A program made the position numbers and the translations under genes. This document shows, piece by piece, positions 8,788 to 16,012 of a stretch of 64,000 bases of DNA (its first letter is position 1; every line of letters begins with the position of its first letter). The DNA is taken from assembly GCF_014649855.1 (NCBI RefSeq), contig NZ_BMTV01000004.1, forward strand, positions 62,001 to 126,000, read 5' to 3'. Below the pieces are notes generated by a model. It was not told where the DNA came from. It made no database searches and saw nothing but the letters and a program-made list of their open reading frames with translations. Source of the DNA: Streptomyces roseolus (GTDB taxonomy: Bacteria; Actinomycetota; Actinomycetes; Streptomycetales; Streptomycetaceae).

Positions 8788-9993
8788 TCAGGACAACGCG
8801 CCCACGAACCCCGCCAGACGTCCGAGCGCCTCGTCGAGCTGCTCGGGCGGGACCGTGTACGAGATGCGGACGTGGTCCGGGGCCGCGAAGTCCGCGCCTG
8901 GGACGACCGCCACCTGGGCTTCACTCAGGAGGAGTTCGGCGAATTCGGCGGCGGAGGTGATCGTGCGGCCGGCGCACGTCCTCCCGTACAGGCCAGTGAC
9001 GTCGGCGAGGAGGAAGAAGGCGCCCTCGGGGTCGCCGTCGACCCGCAGACCAGGGACGTCACCGATCGCCTTGACGGTCGCGAGGCGGCGGGCGTCGAGC
9101 GCGGAGCGGCGGCGTTCCAGTTCGGTGCCGAGGTCGGCCGTCAGCGCGCCGAGGGCCGCCCGTTGGGCGATGGAGGACGGGGCCGAGGCGGTGTGGCTCT
9201 GCAGGGCCGTGACGGTGGAGGCCAGTTCGGCGGAGGCGGCGAGCCAGCCGATGCGCCAGCCGGTCATGGCGAAGGTCTTGGAGACGCCGCCGATGGTGAC
9301 GGTACGGGCGGCGATCTCGGCACCCAGCGCCGCCACGGAGGCGAAGCGGGCGTCGCCGAAGACCCAGTGGTCACAGATCTCGTCGCTGACGACGACGAGG
9401 TCGTGTTCCACGGCCACTTCGGCCAGGGCGGCCAGTTCGTAGCGGCTGTAGACGACGCCGGAGGGGTTGGCGGGGCTGTTGAGGAGGAGGACCCGCGTGC
9501 GGTCGGTGACCGCTTCCCGCACCTGCTCGGGCGTGACCTTCAGGCCGGCGCCGGGGGCGGGGCGGACGGGGACCAGGGTTCCGCCGGCCAAGGCGATGAG
9601 GTGGGGGTAGCTGACCCAGTACGGGGCCGGGACGAGCACCTCGTCGCCCGGTTCGAGGAGGGCGGTGAAGGCGTAGTGGAGGGCCTGCTTGGCGCCCGCC
9701 GTCACGACGAGATGCGACGCCTCGTACGCGGTGCCGTGGCGGTTGAGGTGCGCGGCGATCGCCGTACGGAGTTCGGGGATGCCGGCAGCCGGGGTGTAGC
9801 GGGTGAAGTCCTCGGCGACGGCCTGTTCCGCCGCGCGTGCGGCGGGTTCGACGGTGGGGAACGCCGGCTCGCCGCTGGTCAGGTTGATGACGTCAGCGCC
9901 CGCGGCGACGAGCGCCTTGGCGTGGGCGTCGAGCGCGGCGGTGGCCGAGGGCGGAACGGCGGCGGCGCGCGCGGAGGGACGGAGCGGGTTCAC
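8788..9993 (-). CDS. PLP-dependent class I/II aminotransferase in the arsenic regulon
   Basis: 401 aa aspartate-aminotransferase-fold enzyme. The Schiff-base lysine is Lys239 in GGVSKTFAMTGWRIGW. NSPANPSG holds the conserved Asn, and VSDEICDHWVF holds the PLP-pyridine Asp and a Tyr-equivalent region. The gene follows a 57-aa CDSC protein by 16 bp, and that pair is preceded by a perfect ArsR-type palindrome at 10198-10217. Arsenic-responsive expression is therefore likely. Because an arsonopyruvate-forming operon lies nearby, transamination to an arsono-amino acid is an attractive role, parallel to phosphonopyruvate to phosphonoalanine. The substrate cannot be read from the sequence; ordinary aspartate or alanine activity remains possible. 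Confidence 0.85.
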   Translation of the reverse strand: MNPLRPSARAAAVPPSATAALDAHAKALVAAGADVINLTSGEPAFPTVEPAARAAEQAVAEDFTRYTPAAGIPELRTAIAAHLNRHGTAYEASHLVVTAGAKQALHYAFTALLEPGDEVLVPAPYWVSYPHLIALAGGTLVPVRPAPGAGLKVTPEQVREAVTDRTRVLLLNSPANPSGVVYSRYELAALAEVAVEHDLVVVSDEICDHWVFGDARFASVAALGAEIAARTVTIGGVSKTFAMTGWRIGWLAASAELASTVTALQSHTASAPSSIAQRAALGALTADLGTELERRRSALDARRLATVKAIGDVPGLRVDGDPEGAFFLLADVTGLYGRTCAGRTITSAAEFAELLLSEAQVAVVPGADFAAPDHVRISYTVPPEQLDEALGRLAGFVGALS

Positions 9994-10009
9994 GGGGTTC
10001 CCTACGGGG

Positions 10010-10183
10010 TCAGAGGCGGACGGCGAGGTGGGTGAGCGTGGTCTCGTGGCCGCGCCGGAGGGCCGCCGCGCGGGCGCCCCGGTCGACGACCTCCACGCAG
10101 CTGTCGCAGAACCGCACGTCGGTCGTGCGGGTGGGGCGGCGGGTGACGCGCAGGCGACGGAAGGAGGCGAGAAGGGACGACAT
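10010..10183 (-). CDS. Small CxxC protein, arsenic regulon
   Basis: 57 aa with a good GAGGTCG ribosome site. It is basic at the N-terminus and carries FCDSCVEV (Cys26, Cys29), a CxxC able to bind a metal or metalloid. I know of similar 55-60 aa Streptomyces proteins of unknown function. It is the first gene downstream of the palindromic ArsR box and is followed directly by the aminotransferase. A role as a small arsenic or zinc chaperone is speculation. Confidence 0.65.
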   Translation of the reverse strand: MSSLLASFRRLRVTRRPTRTTDVRFCDSCVEVVDRGARAAALRRGHETTLTHLAVRL

Positions 10184-10197
10184 GACGCGACCTCGAT

Positions 10198-10217
10198 TCA
10201 TAGACGCTCATCTATGA
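10198..10217. promoter_or_regulatory. Perfect ArsR-type palindrome
   Basis: TCATAGACGCTCATCTATGA is a perfect TCATAGA-N6-TCTATGA inverted repeat. It lies just upstream of the CDSC-protein/aminotransferase unit and about 30 bp from the divergent arsR. It is the best-formed copy of an operator that recurs at 10235, 11883, 11921 and 11955. Confidence 0.8.
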
Positions 10218-10234
10218 GATGAGTATGACCCAAC

Positions 10235-10254
10235 CCATAGATGACTGTCAATGA
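10235..10254. promoter_or_regulatory. ArsR-type operator, second copy
   Basis: CCATAGATGACTGTCAATGA, an imperfect version of the palindrome next to it. It faces the arsR gene on the plus strand and overlaps a possible upstream ATG at 10251. The 11921 site is nearly identical. Confidence 0.65.
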
Positions 10255-10325
10255 ATCAGCCACGACGGGTCCGGGAGGCGGTCGACTCTGGACGCGGCGC
10301 GTCACCATCGGCCACATTGGGCCGC

Positions 10326-10691
10326 ATGATCGAGCCCTTGACCACCGTGACGCCGTCCGGTTCCTGCTGCCCCGTCCCCATGACGCCGGATCAGGCAGAG
10401 GAGCTGTCGGGGATGTTCAAGGCCCTGGCGGATCCGGTGCGCCTGCGGATCGCCAGCATCGTGGCCTGCTGCCCTGCGGGCGAGGTGTGCATGGGAGAGA
10501 TCGCCGCCGAGTTCGACCTGACCGGGCCGACCATCAGCCACCACCTGCGCAAGCTGCGCGAGGCCGGCATCCTCGCCTCGGAACGGCGCGCGAACGAGGT
10601 CTACTACTTCGTCCGCCCGGACCGGATCGAGCACCTGATGGGCCCGCTGGCGGGAATGCGGAGCGCGGCCCGTGAACCGTCACGCTGCTGA
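10326..10691 (+). CDS. ArsR-family metalloregulator
   Basis: 121 aa from ATG 10326. An in-frame ATG at 10251, inside the operator, would add 25 poorly conserved residues. The HTH is DLTGPTISHHLRKLREAG with wing SERRANEVYYFV. Cysteines are abundant: Cys14-Cys15, Cys48-Cys49 and Cys55 (EVCMGEI), all in positions used for As(III) sensing in various ArsR types. It diverges from the CDSC/aminotransferase unit across two operators, so it is the likely repressor of both directions. Confidence 0.9.
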   Translation: MIEPLTTVTPSGSCCPVPMTPDQAEELSGMFKALADPVRLRIASIVACCPAGEVCMGEIAAEFDLTGPTISHHLRKLREAGILASERRANEVYYFVRPDRIEHLMGPLAGMRSAAREPSRC

Positions 10692-10710
10692 GAACCCGCG
10701 GAAACGGCTG

Positions 10711-10740
10711 CGGCCCGCCCCGAAGCCTGGGGGCGGGCCG
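10711..10740. terminator. Terminator hairpin
   Basis: CGGCCCGCCCC (10711-10721) pairs with GGGGCGGGCCG (10730-10740). It lies between the convergent arsR and arsP-like genes. Confidence 0.75.
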
Positions 10741-10802
10741 ATGCCGTCTTACGCGTGCCGGCGCCGGTGGCGCTCGCGGTGCCGGGTGCCGGCCCGCGAG
10801 GG

Positions 10803-11867
10803 TCAGAGCCAGATGGGGGCCGTGTAGCCCAGGACGAGCGCGCCGGCGAAGAGGATGCCGACGACCAGGGCGACGACGCGCCAGCGGGCGATGAGGAGCA
10901 TGCCGCTGATGGCGCCGATGCTGGTGCCCGCGCCGGTCACGAGGAAGGCGAGCGCCGGGCCGGGGCCCATGCCGCCCTGCATCAGGGTGGCGACCAGCGG
11001 GAGCGAGCCGTCGGAGTTCAGGTAGACCGGGATGCCGATGAGGGCGGCGACCGGGACCGCGAAGACGTTGCCGTCACCGAGGAACTCGGTGAGGTAGTGC
11101 GTCGGGATCGAGTTGATGAGCAGGAAGCCAAGGGTGGCGAAGCCCAGGAAGTAGAGGGCGAGGCGCTTGACGTTGACCTTCAGCTCCTCGCCGAACTCCT
11201 TGAGCTTCAGGCGCTCCACGACGCCGACAGGGGCCGGCGCCGGGGCCGGCTTCGGCGCGACCGGGCGGGTGAGCAGGGCCGTACGGGCCAGGCCGCCGCC
11301 ACCGGCGGGGACGCCGCCACCGGCCGAGACGCCACCACCGAAGCCGCCCCCGGTCTCGCCCTCGTCGCTGCAGCAGCCCTCGGACGCCTTCTCCTCCGCC
11401 TGGTTCGCGGTGAGACGGGCCTGGCCCTCCAGCCAGCCGGTCTTCTCGATGAGCCAGGTGATGACGCCGGCGAAGACGCCGAGGACCATCGCGGCCACGA
11501 AGAAGGTGGTGGCGAAGTCGAAGCCGAAGAGACCGGTCGACAGCACGTACTCCTCGGGGCTGGTCAGGGGCGAGGCCACCATGAACGTGACCACCGGGGC
11601 CCACGGAACGCTGGAGGCGAGCGCCCCGAGCACCACCGCGGTCGTGCCGCAGGAGCAGAAGGGGGTGAGGGTCGCCAGGACGATCGCACCGAGCACCGCG
11701 ACCGCGGTCTTGCGCCGCATCCACGCCGACAGGCGGTCCGCTCCGACGTAGACGGGGATGGCCGAGGCCAGCACCACGCTGATCAGCAGGAACGGCCAGT
11801 TGGCGGCGAGGGAGTGGCCGACGTCCTGGGCGGTGCGCCACAGGACGTCGAGGACGGTGTCGATCAC
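10803..11867 (-). CDS. arsP: ArsP-like permease (DUF318), organoarsenical efflux
   Basis: 354 aa membrane protein of the DUF318/ArsP family. The TPFCSCGTT motif (Cys71, Cys73) at the end of helix 2 is the family hallmark, and AFLVTGAGTSIGAISGML its mirror in the second half. About eight membrane segments are seen. Characterised ArsP proteins export trivalent organoarsenicals such as methylarsenite. The central cytoplasmic loop is long, glycine-rich and contains a GCCSDEGE pair (Cys165-166). It is divergent from another arsR across three operators. Such a pump would fit removal of trivalent As-C products. Confidence 0.85.
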   Translation of the reverse strand: MIDTVLDVLWRTAQDVGHSLAANWPFLLISVVLASAIPVYVGADRLSAWMRRKTAVAVLGAIVLATLTPFCSCGTTAVVLGALASSVPWAPVVTFMVASPLTSPEEYVLSTGLFGFDFATTFFVAAMVLGVFAGVITWLIEKTGWLEGQARLTANQAEEKASEGCCSDEGETGGGFGGGVSAGGGVPAGGGGLARTALLTRPVAPKPAPAPAPVGVVERLKLKEFGEELKVNVKRLALYFLGFATLGFLLINSIPTHYLTEFLGDGNVFAVPVAALIGIPVYLNSDGSLPLVATLMQGGMGPGPALAFLVTGAGTSIGAISGMLLIARWRVVALVVGILFAGALVLGYTAPIWL

Positions 11868-11882
11868 GGGGGCTCCAGCAAT

Positions 11883-11974
11883 TCATAGACGGCTGTCGAT
11901 GAGTCAGACTCTGCCGGAACTCATAGATGACTGTCAATGCATCTCGGGAACAATTCATAGACGGCCATCGTTGA
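11883..11974. promoter_or_regulatory. Triple ArsR-type operator array
   Basis: Three near-copies of the same 20-bp site lie between the divergent arsP and arsR genes: TCATAGACGGCTGTCGATGA (11883-11902), TCATAGATGACTGTCAATGC (11921-11940) and TCATAGACGGCCATCGTTGA (11955-11974). Start-to-start spacings are 38 and 34 bp. The last copy ends eight bases before the arsR start codon. Confidence 0.75.
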
Positions 11975-11981
11975 GTCCGGT

Positions 11982-12335
11982 ATGCCCACGTCGATCTCGG
12001 AGCTGTGCTGCTCCCCCGTGCTCGCCGGCCCGCTCACGCCCGAGGCCGCCGACGATCTCGCGACCGCCCTGAAGGTGGTCGCCGACGCCACCCGCCTGCG
12101 CCTGCTCGGCCTGATCCGCTCCCAGCCGAGCGGCGAGGCGTGCACCTGCGACCTCACCGAACCCCTGGGACTCACCCAGCCGACCGTCACGCACCACCTG
12201 CGGGTGCTGTACGAGGCCGGGTTCCTGGAGCGCGAGAAGCGCGGGCGCCAGACCTACTACCGGATCGCCCCGGAGAGCATGAGCGTGCTCTGCCAGGCAC
12301 TGGACCCGTCGCCCCAGCTCCTCGCCACGGGCTGA
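11982..12335 (+). CDS. ArsR-family metalloregulator
   Basis: 117 aa. It has an N-terminal Cys9-Cys10 pair (SELCCSP) and Cys54/Cys56 in EACTCDL, the classical ArsR sensing site. The HTH is GLTQPTVTHHLRVLYEAG and the wing KRGRQTYYRI. It lies eight bases after the triple operator and is divergent from arsP, which it most likely represses together with itself. Confidence 0.9.
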   Translation: MPTSISELCCSPVLAGPLTPEAADDLATALKVVADATRLRLLGLIRSQPSGEACTCDLTEPLGLTQPTVTHHLRVLYEAGFLEREKRGRQTYYRIAPESMSVLCQALDPSPQLLATG

Positions 12336-12361
12336 GGAGCCTCGCCGACTCACCTTCCGCC

Positions 12362-12405
12362 AAGGGCCGGTTCATGCGCGCGTCACGCGCTCGGAACCGG
12401 CCCTT
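12362..12405. terminator. Terminator hairpin after arsR
   Basis: AAGGGCCGGTTC (12362-12373) pairs perfectly with GAACCGGCCCTT (12394-12405) across a 20-base loop that can itself fold (GCGCGTcaCGCGC). It isolates arsR from the peptide gene downstream. Confidence 0.75.
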
Positions 12406-12413
12406 CGGCATCT

Positions 12414-12488
12414 TCAGGCAGGTGGATGCCGGACGCGTTTCCTGCCAGCGGTGATCCCTTCCACACCCTGGGTGAGCTCGGACAGACT
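12414..12488 (+). promoter_or_regulatory. Conserved ~75-bp upstream element, copy A
   Basis: Aligns almost base for base with 15839-15912: both share TCAGGCAGGT, TGCCGGACGC, ATCCCTTCC and GCTCGG(A)CAGACT. It ends 98 bp before the start of the GAGWD-repeat peptide gene; the other copy ends 101 bp before its gene. Matching position and sequence point to a promoter or operator recognised by one regulator. Confidence 0.75.
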
Positions 12489-12585
12489 CATGAACACCGG
12501 AAGGGCGACAAGCCCCCGGGACACCGGGAACGGCCGCCAAGGCCGCCGGCCGACAAAAAGCCACCGTCATCGCCAGGGGAGAGCC

Positions 12586-12900
12586 ATGTCTGTTTCGCGT
12601 ACCTCGATGCGTCTTGCCACCGCCGCACTCGTCGCCGTGATCGGACTCGGTGCCACTTCGACCCTGGGCGCCGGCGCCGTCCCCGCCCTCGCCGGAGCGG
12701 GCTGGGACACGGCCCCCACCGCGCCCACCGACTCCACGGACGGCGCGGGGTGGGACGTGGCCCCGACCGTCGTCCTCGCCTCCTCCATCGACGGCGCGGG
12801 CTGGGACGTGGCGCCCACCACGACGAACGACGGCTCCAACGGCGCCGGCTGGGACTCGGCCCCGACCGACCCCTCCACCGACGGCGCCGGCCGGGACTGA
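12586..12900 (+). CDS. Secreted repeat peptide with GAGWDxAPT motifs
   Basis: 104 aa from ATG 12586 with GGGGAGAG upstream. Residues 1-36 form a signal peptide: a basic start, hydrophobic LATAALVAVIGLGATS, and an ALA cleavage site. The mature part begins directly with the repeat: GAGWDTAPT at 37, GAGWDVAPT at 53 and 70, GAGWDSAPT at 86 and a final GAGRD at 100. Spacing is 14-17 residues and the linkers are Thr/Ser/Asp-rich. There is no cysteine. The layout recalls a multicore precursor or a small cell-wall or secreted protein. It is preceded by the conserved element shared with the arsonate operon and followed by a Cys-rich transferase. I know no characterised family; processing or modification is speculative. 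Confidence 0.8.
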   Translation: MSVSRTSMRLATAALVAVIGLGATSTLGAGAVPALAGAGWDTAPTAPTDSTDGAGWDVAPTVVLASSIDGAGWDVAPTTTNDGSNGAGWDSAPTDPSTDGAGRD

Positions 12901-12979
12901 CCAGCCAGCCCTCGCCCTTCCCCCCGGGCAGCCCACCCCGCACCCCCGCGCACCGCCGACCCCACGAGGAGAGCACCCC

Positions 12980-14581
12980 ATGAGCACCACCTGCTGCAGC
13001 ACCACCGCCGAGGAACCCTCCCCGGCCCTCCCGGTCGTCGAGACCGCCTCCACCGGCTGCTGCTCGGCCCCCGAGCCGGCTGAAAAGGCCGCCGAGGAGC
13101 AGGAGTCCTCCTGCTGCGGCAGCGAAACCGCCGAGCCCGAGCCCGTCGAGGCGTCCGGCTGCTGCGGCACCCCGGCCGCCGAGCCGGAGGCCGAGCCCGC
13201 CGCGTCGGGCTGCTGCGGCCCCGCGGAGCCCGAGCCGGTCGTGGCCTCCGGCTGCTGCGGCCCGCAGGAGGAGCAGGCCCACCCCGCCGAGGTGCGCACC
13301 GGCCTCTCCCTCGACGACGCGATCACGGCGCTCGGCGGCGGCATCCCGCAGGCCACCGACCCCACCCCGTACGCCCAGGTCGACTGGCTGAGGGCGACCG
13401 AGGAGAGCCTGCAGGGCGCCAAGGCGTGGCACACCGTCGCCGACCGCGGCGAGGGCGACATCGCCTTCCTCCCGGGGTACGTCTTCGACGTCGACCCGAT
13501 CGTGGACGCCGACCCCCGTACACTCCTCGGCTGGCAGCCGAAGGACGGCACCGCCGCCTGCTGCTCGGCCACCACCTCCTGCTGCGAGTCCGCCACCGAC
13601 GCCGTCGAGGCCCTCGGCACCGACGCGTTCTTCCCGTCACTGCTGCTCGGCTCGCCGCTCGGCTACCGCTCCGAGGCGACCGCCTCCGTCGAGGACCCGC
13701 TGCTCGTCGCCGACCTGGTCGACCGCGTCGTCCCGGCGGCGATCGAGGCCGGCATCCGCTCGATCACCGCCCCGTGGCTGCACAACAGCGCCTACAGCGA
13801 CGTCCTCGCCCTGGCGCTCCAGGCGTACGGCGGTGACATCGCCTTCCACGGCGAGAACAACCTGCTCGACCTCCAGCACGACAGCTACGACGCCTACCTC
13901 GCCTCGCTCCCGGCCCGGAAGCGGCGCCGCGTGAAGGAGGACCGCGAGCGCGCAGACAACTCCGGCACCCGCATCGAGCGCAAGGACCGCGAGGAGCTCC
14001 GCCCGCTGATCGGGCGGATCACCGAGCTCGTCACGCAGAACCGCCAGAAGTACGAGGGCGGTGAGGACGAGGCGCACATCGGCGCCCTGCTGACCGCGCT
14101 CGTCGAGGGCGGCGCCGACATTCGCGCGTACGTCGTCCACAAGGACGAGGCAGTGGTCGCGGCTTCGGTGGTGGTCCGACGGGGCAAGCGCCTCTTCGTG
14201 AAGTGGGCCGGCTTCGACTACGAGGCGCTGGGCGAGCGCAGCGGCGTCTACTTCGAGATCGCGCTCGACCGCCCGCTGCGCGACGCCTTCGCCGAGGGCC
14301 TCACCGCGATCGAGGCGGGCCCGGGCGCGGACGAGGCCAAGCGGCTGCGCGGCTTCCGCCCGGGGCAGATCCGCTCCGTCGTCCTGGTCACCGACACCGC
14401 GCTCCGGCCGAAGGTCGCCGAGCTGCACGCCGCCTACGGCCAGGCCCGCCGCGAGACGCTCGGCGCGGCCGAGGAAGCGGCGCCGACGACGGCGATCGGC
14501 CGCCTGAAGGCGAAGCTGCTCGGCAGCACCGCCTACGAGCCGATCAAGCCCCTCCAGCCCGAGGGCGGCTGCTGCGGCTGA
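12980..14581 (+). CDS. Vicinal-cysteine-rich Fem/GNAT-type acyl- or aminoacyltransferase
   Basis: 533 aa, start supported by ACGAGGAGAG. The first ~95 residues are a low-complexity region with six CC pairs (Cys5/6, 27/28, 45/46, 61/62, 78/79, 92/93), mostly as SGCCG separated by Glu/Pro/Ala. Two more pairs lie at 194/195 and 201/202, and one at the extreme C-terminus (GGCCG), nine in all. From about 290 the sequence matches the GNAT 'peptidogalycan biosynthesis' group (FemAB-like): ARKRRRVKEDRERA, NRQKYEGGEDEA, KWAGFDYEAL, YFEIALDRPLRDA, IEAGPGADEAKRLRGFRP. Related proteins transfer amino acids or acyl groups. The CC pairs are strong As(III)-binding candidates. It lies 79 bp after the GAGWD peptide and is probably cotranscribed. 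The substrate is unknown. Confidence 0.8.
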   Translation: MSTTCCSTTAEEPSPALPVVETASTGCCSAPEPAEKAAEEQESSCCGSETAEPEPVEASGCCGTPAAEPEAEPAASGCCGPAEPEPVVASGCCGPQEEQAHPAEVRTGLSLDDAITALGGGIPQATDPTPYAQVDWLRATEESLQGAKAWHTVADRGEGDIAFLPGYVFDVDPIVDADPRTLLGWQPKDGTAACCSATTSCCESATDAVEALGTDAFFPSLLLGSPLGYRSEATASVEDPLLVADLVDRVVPAAIEAGIRSITAPWLHNSAYSDVLALALQAYGGDIAFHGENNLLDLQHDSYDAYLASLPARKRRRVKEDRERADNSGTRIERKDREELRPLIGRITELVTQNRQKYEGGEDEAHIGALLTALVEGGADIRAYVVHKDEAVVAASVVVRRGKRLFVKWAGFDYEALGERSGVYFEIALDRPLRDAFAEGLTAIEAGPGADEAKRLRGFRPGQIRSVVLVTDTALRPKVAELHAAYGQARRETLGAAEEAAPTTAIGRLKAKLLGSTAYEPIKPLQPEGGCCG

Positions 14582-14621
14582 CCCACAAAATCGATCCTCT
14601 CCTCGCCGCAACTCCATAGAA

Positions 14622-14650
14622 CTGGTCCGGTGCCTCGCGCACCGGACCAG
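14622..14650. terminator. Bidirectional terminator hairpin
   Basis: CTGGTCCGGTGC (14622-14633) pairs perfectly with GCACCGGACCAG (14639-14650) around CTCGC. It separates the transferase gene from the convergent regulator. Confidence 0.85.
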
Positions 14651-14689
14651 CCTGTGTTTCCCGGCAGCGAGAGGCCGTCGGCGGATCCG

Positions 14690-15673
14690 TCAGTCCGTCC
14701 AGCCCGCCTTCGCCGCGAGGACCCCGGCCTCGAAGCGGCTGCGGGCGCCGAGCCGTGCCATCAGCTCGGACATGATCCGGCGCTCCGTGCGCAGGCCGAT
14801 GCCGAGCTTCTTCGCGGCGATCTCGTCGGTGGCCCCCTGCGTCAGCTGGCGCAGGAGTTCGCGTTCCTGCGCGGTCAGGCCGGCCTCGTCCCGGTCACGG
14901 ACGCTGCCGAGGGGAGCCGCGCGCTCCCAGACCTGATCGAACAGGGCGACCAGAGCGGTCATGACGCCGGGGCCGGTCAGCTGGACGGCGCCCTTCTTGG
15001 TGTTGTCCGGGTCGACGGGAAGCAGGGCGACCTCGCGGTCGAAGAGCACCATCCGCAGCGGAAGGGCCGGGACGGTGCGCACCTCGCCGCCGTTGTCGTG
15101 CAGCCAGTGCGCGTACTCGACGGTGGGGGTGTCGTTGCGGACGCTGTCGAGGTAGGCGGTCAGGACGCGCACGCCGCGCCGCATCAGCTGCTCGTCGAGG
15201 GGCCGGCTCGCCTCCAGACTGGCCGCGGACTGAGCGCCGCCGGGCATGAAGGACAGGCACTCGGTGGTGCTGCGATGGGCCAGCTCCTCGAGCCGGGCCT
15301 GGATGGCGTCGATGCCCTGGAGGTACTCGACGCCGTGTCGTTCGCCGGTCCGCAGCTCGGCGTACTCGGCGAGCAGCGTGCTGATGGCCGCCTGTGATTC
15401 CGCGAACTGCTGCTGCTGAGCCAGGAGTTCCGCCTGCTGCCGCTGGAGCAGGAGCTGGAAGCCCAGGTTGGGACTGACGGGGCGCACGCCGCCGGGGGCC
15501 TGGAGTGAGCGGCGCAGGAGATTGAGCTCGGCGAGCCGGTCCAGGGCCTCACGTATGTCCGCCTCAGGGCGGGCCAGATGAGAGGCGAGCTCTCCGACGC
15601 CCCAGTCCTGGTGCGTGAGCATCAGGCGATAGACCGTCTCGGCGTCCGCATCCAGTCCCAAACTCGCCAGCAC
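14690..15673 (-). CDS. TrmB/LuxR-like transcriptional regulator
   Basis: About 327 aa. The N-terminus resembles a TrmB winged helix (AETVYRLMLTHQDWGVGELASHL, DIREALDRLAELNLLRR), followed by a Gln-rich coiled coil (LLLQRQQAELLAQQQQ) and a ligand or phospholipase-D-like middle. The C-terminus has a LuxR-type HTH (LTAQERELLRQLTQGATDEIAAKKLGIG). I chose the GTG at 15673 because GGGGGG lies six bases upstream; a GTG at 15691 has no ribosome site. It sits between the two genes carrying the conserved 75-bp element, so it is the prime candidate to control them. A related HTH end occurs at 47233-47949. Confidence 0.8.
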   Translation of the reverse strand: MLASLGLDADAETVYRLMLTHQDWGVGELASHLARPEADIREALDRLAELNLLRRSLQAPGGVRPVSPNLGFQLLLQRQQAELLAQQQQFAESQAAISTLLAEYAELRTGERHGVEYLQGIDAIQARLEELAHRSTTECLSFMPGGAQSAASLEASRPLDEQLMRRGVRVLTAYLDSVRNDTPTVEYAHWLHDNGGEVRTVPALPLRMVLFDREVALLPVDPDNTKKGAVQLTGPGVMTALVALFDQVWERAAPLGSVRDRDEAGLTAQERELLRQLTQGATDEIAAKKLGIGLRTERRIMSELMARLGARSRFEAGVLAAKAGWTD

Positions 15674-15689
15674 AGCGACCCCCCGGCCC

Positions 15690-15710
15690 ACGTCTCAATA
15701 TGCGAGACGT
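15690..15710. promoter_or_regulatory. Inverted repeat upstream of the TrmB/LuxR-like regulator
   Basis: ACGTCTC-N7-GAGACGT, a perfect 7-bp-arm palindrome just upstream of the chosen start. It is a plausible autoregulatory site or part of the regulator's promoter. It differs from the ArsR boxes. Confidence 0.55.
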
Positions 15711-15838
15711 ACTCGTCAGTCCATCGGCGAGCGCCGATCTTTGCAGCTCAGGACATCCGTCGACAAGATGTGTCCACCCTGCGATCGGACGCCGCCACGC
15801 CTCGCCCCCCTCGCTCACGGCGGCCGGAATTAGCCCTC

Positions 15839-15912
15839 TCAGGCAGGTCGTTGCCGGACGCAGTTCATGCCAAGGGATATCCCTTCCGCCTCCCCCGGCG
15901 GCTCGGCAGACT
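15839..15912 (+). promoter_or_regulatory. Conserved ~75-bp upstream element, copy B
   Basis: Second copy of the element at 12414-12488, here 101 bp before the first gene of the arsonate operon. It contains the perfect palindrome AAGGGATATCCCTT at 15872-15885; copy A keeps one arm, GATCCCTT. The rest of the 339-bp gap between the divergent genes holds no gene that I can see. Confidence 0.75.
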
Positions 15913-16012
15913 GGTGATCACAAAGGTTCGGCAGGCCGGCACCACGGATTCCGCACCTCTCCTCACGCCCCTTTTCGCGGGGCATTCCATCCACCACACA
16001 CGGAGGACAGCC

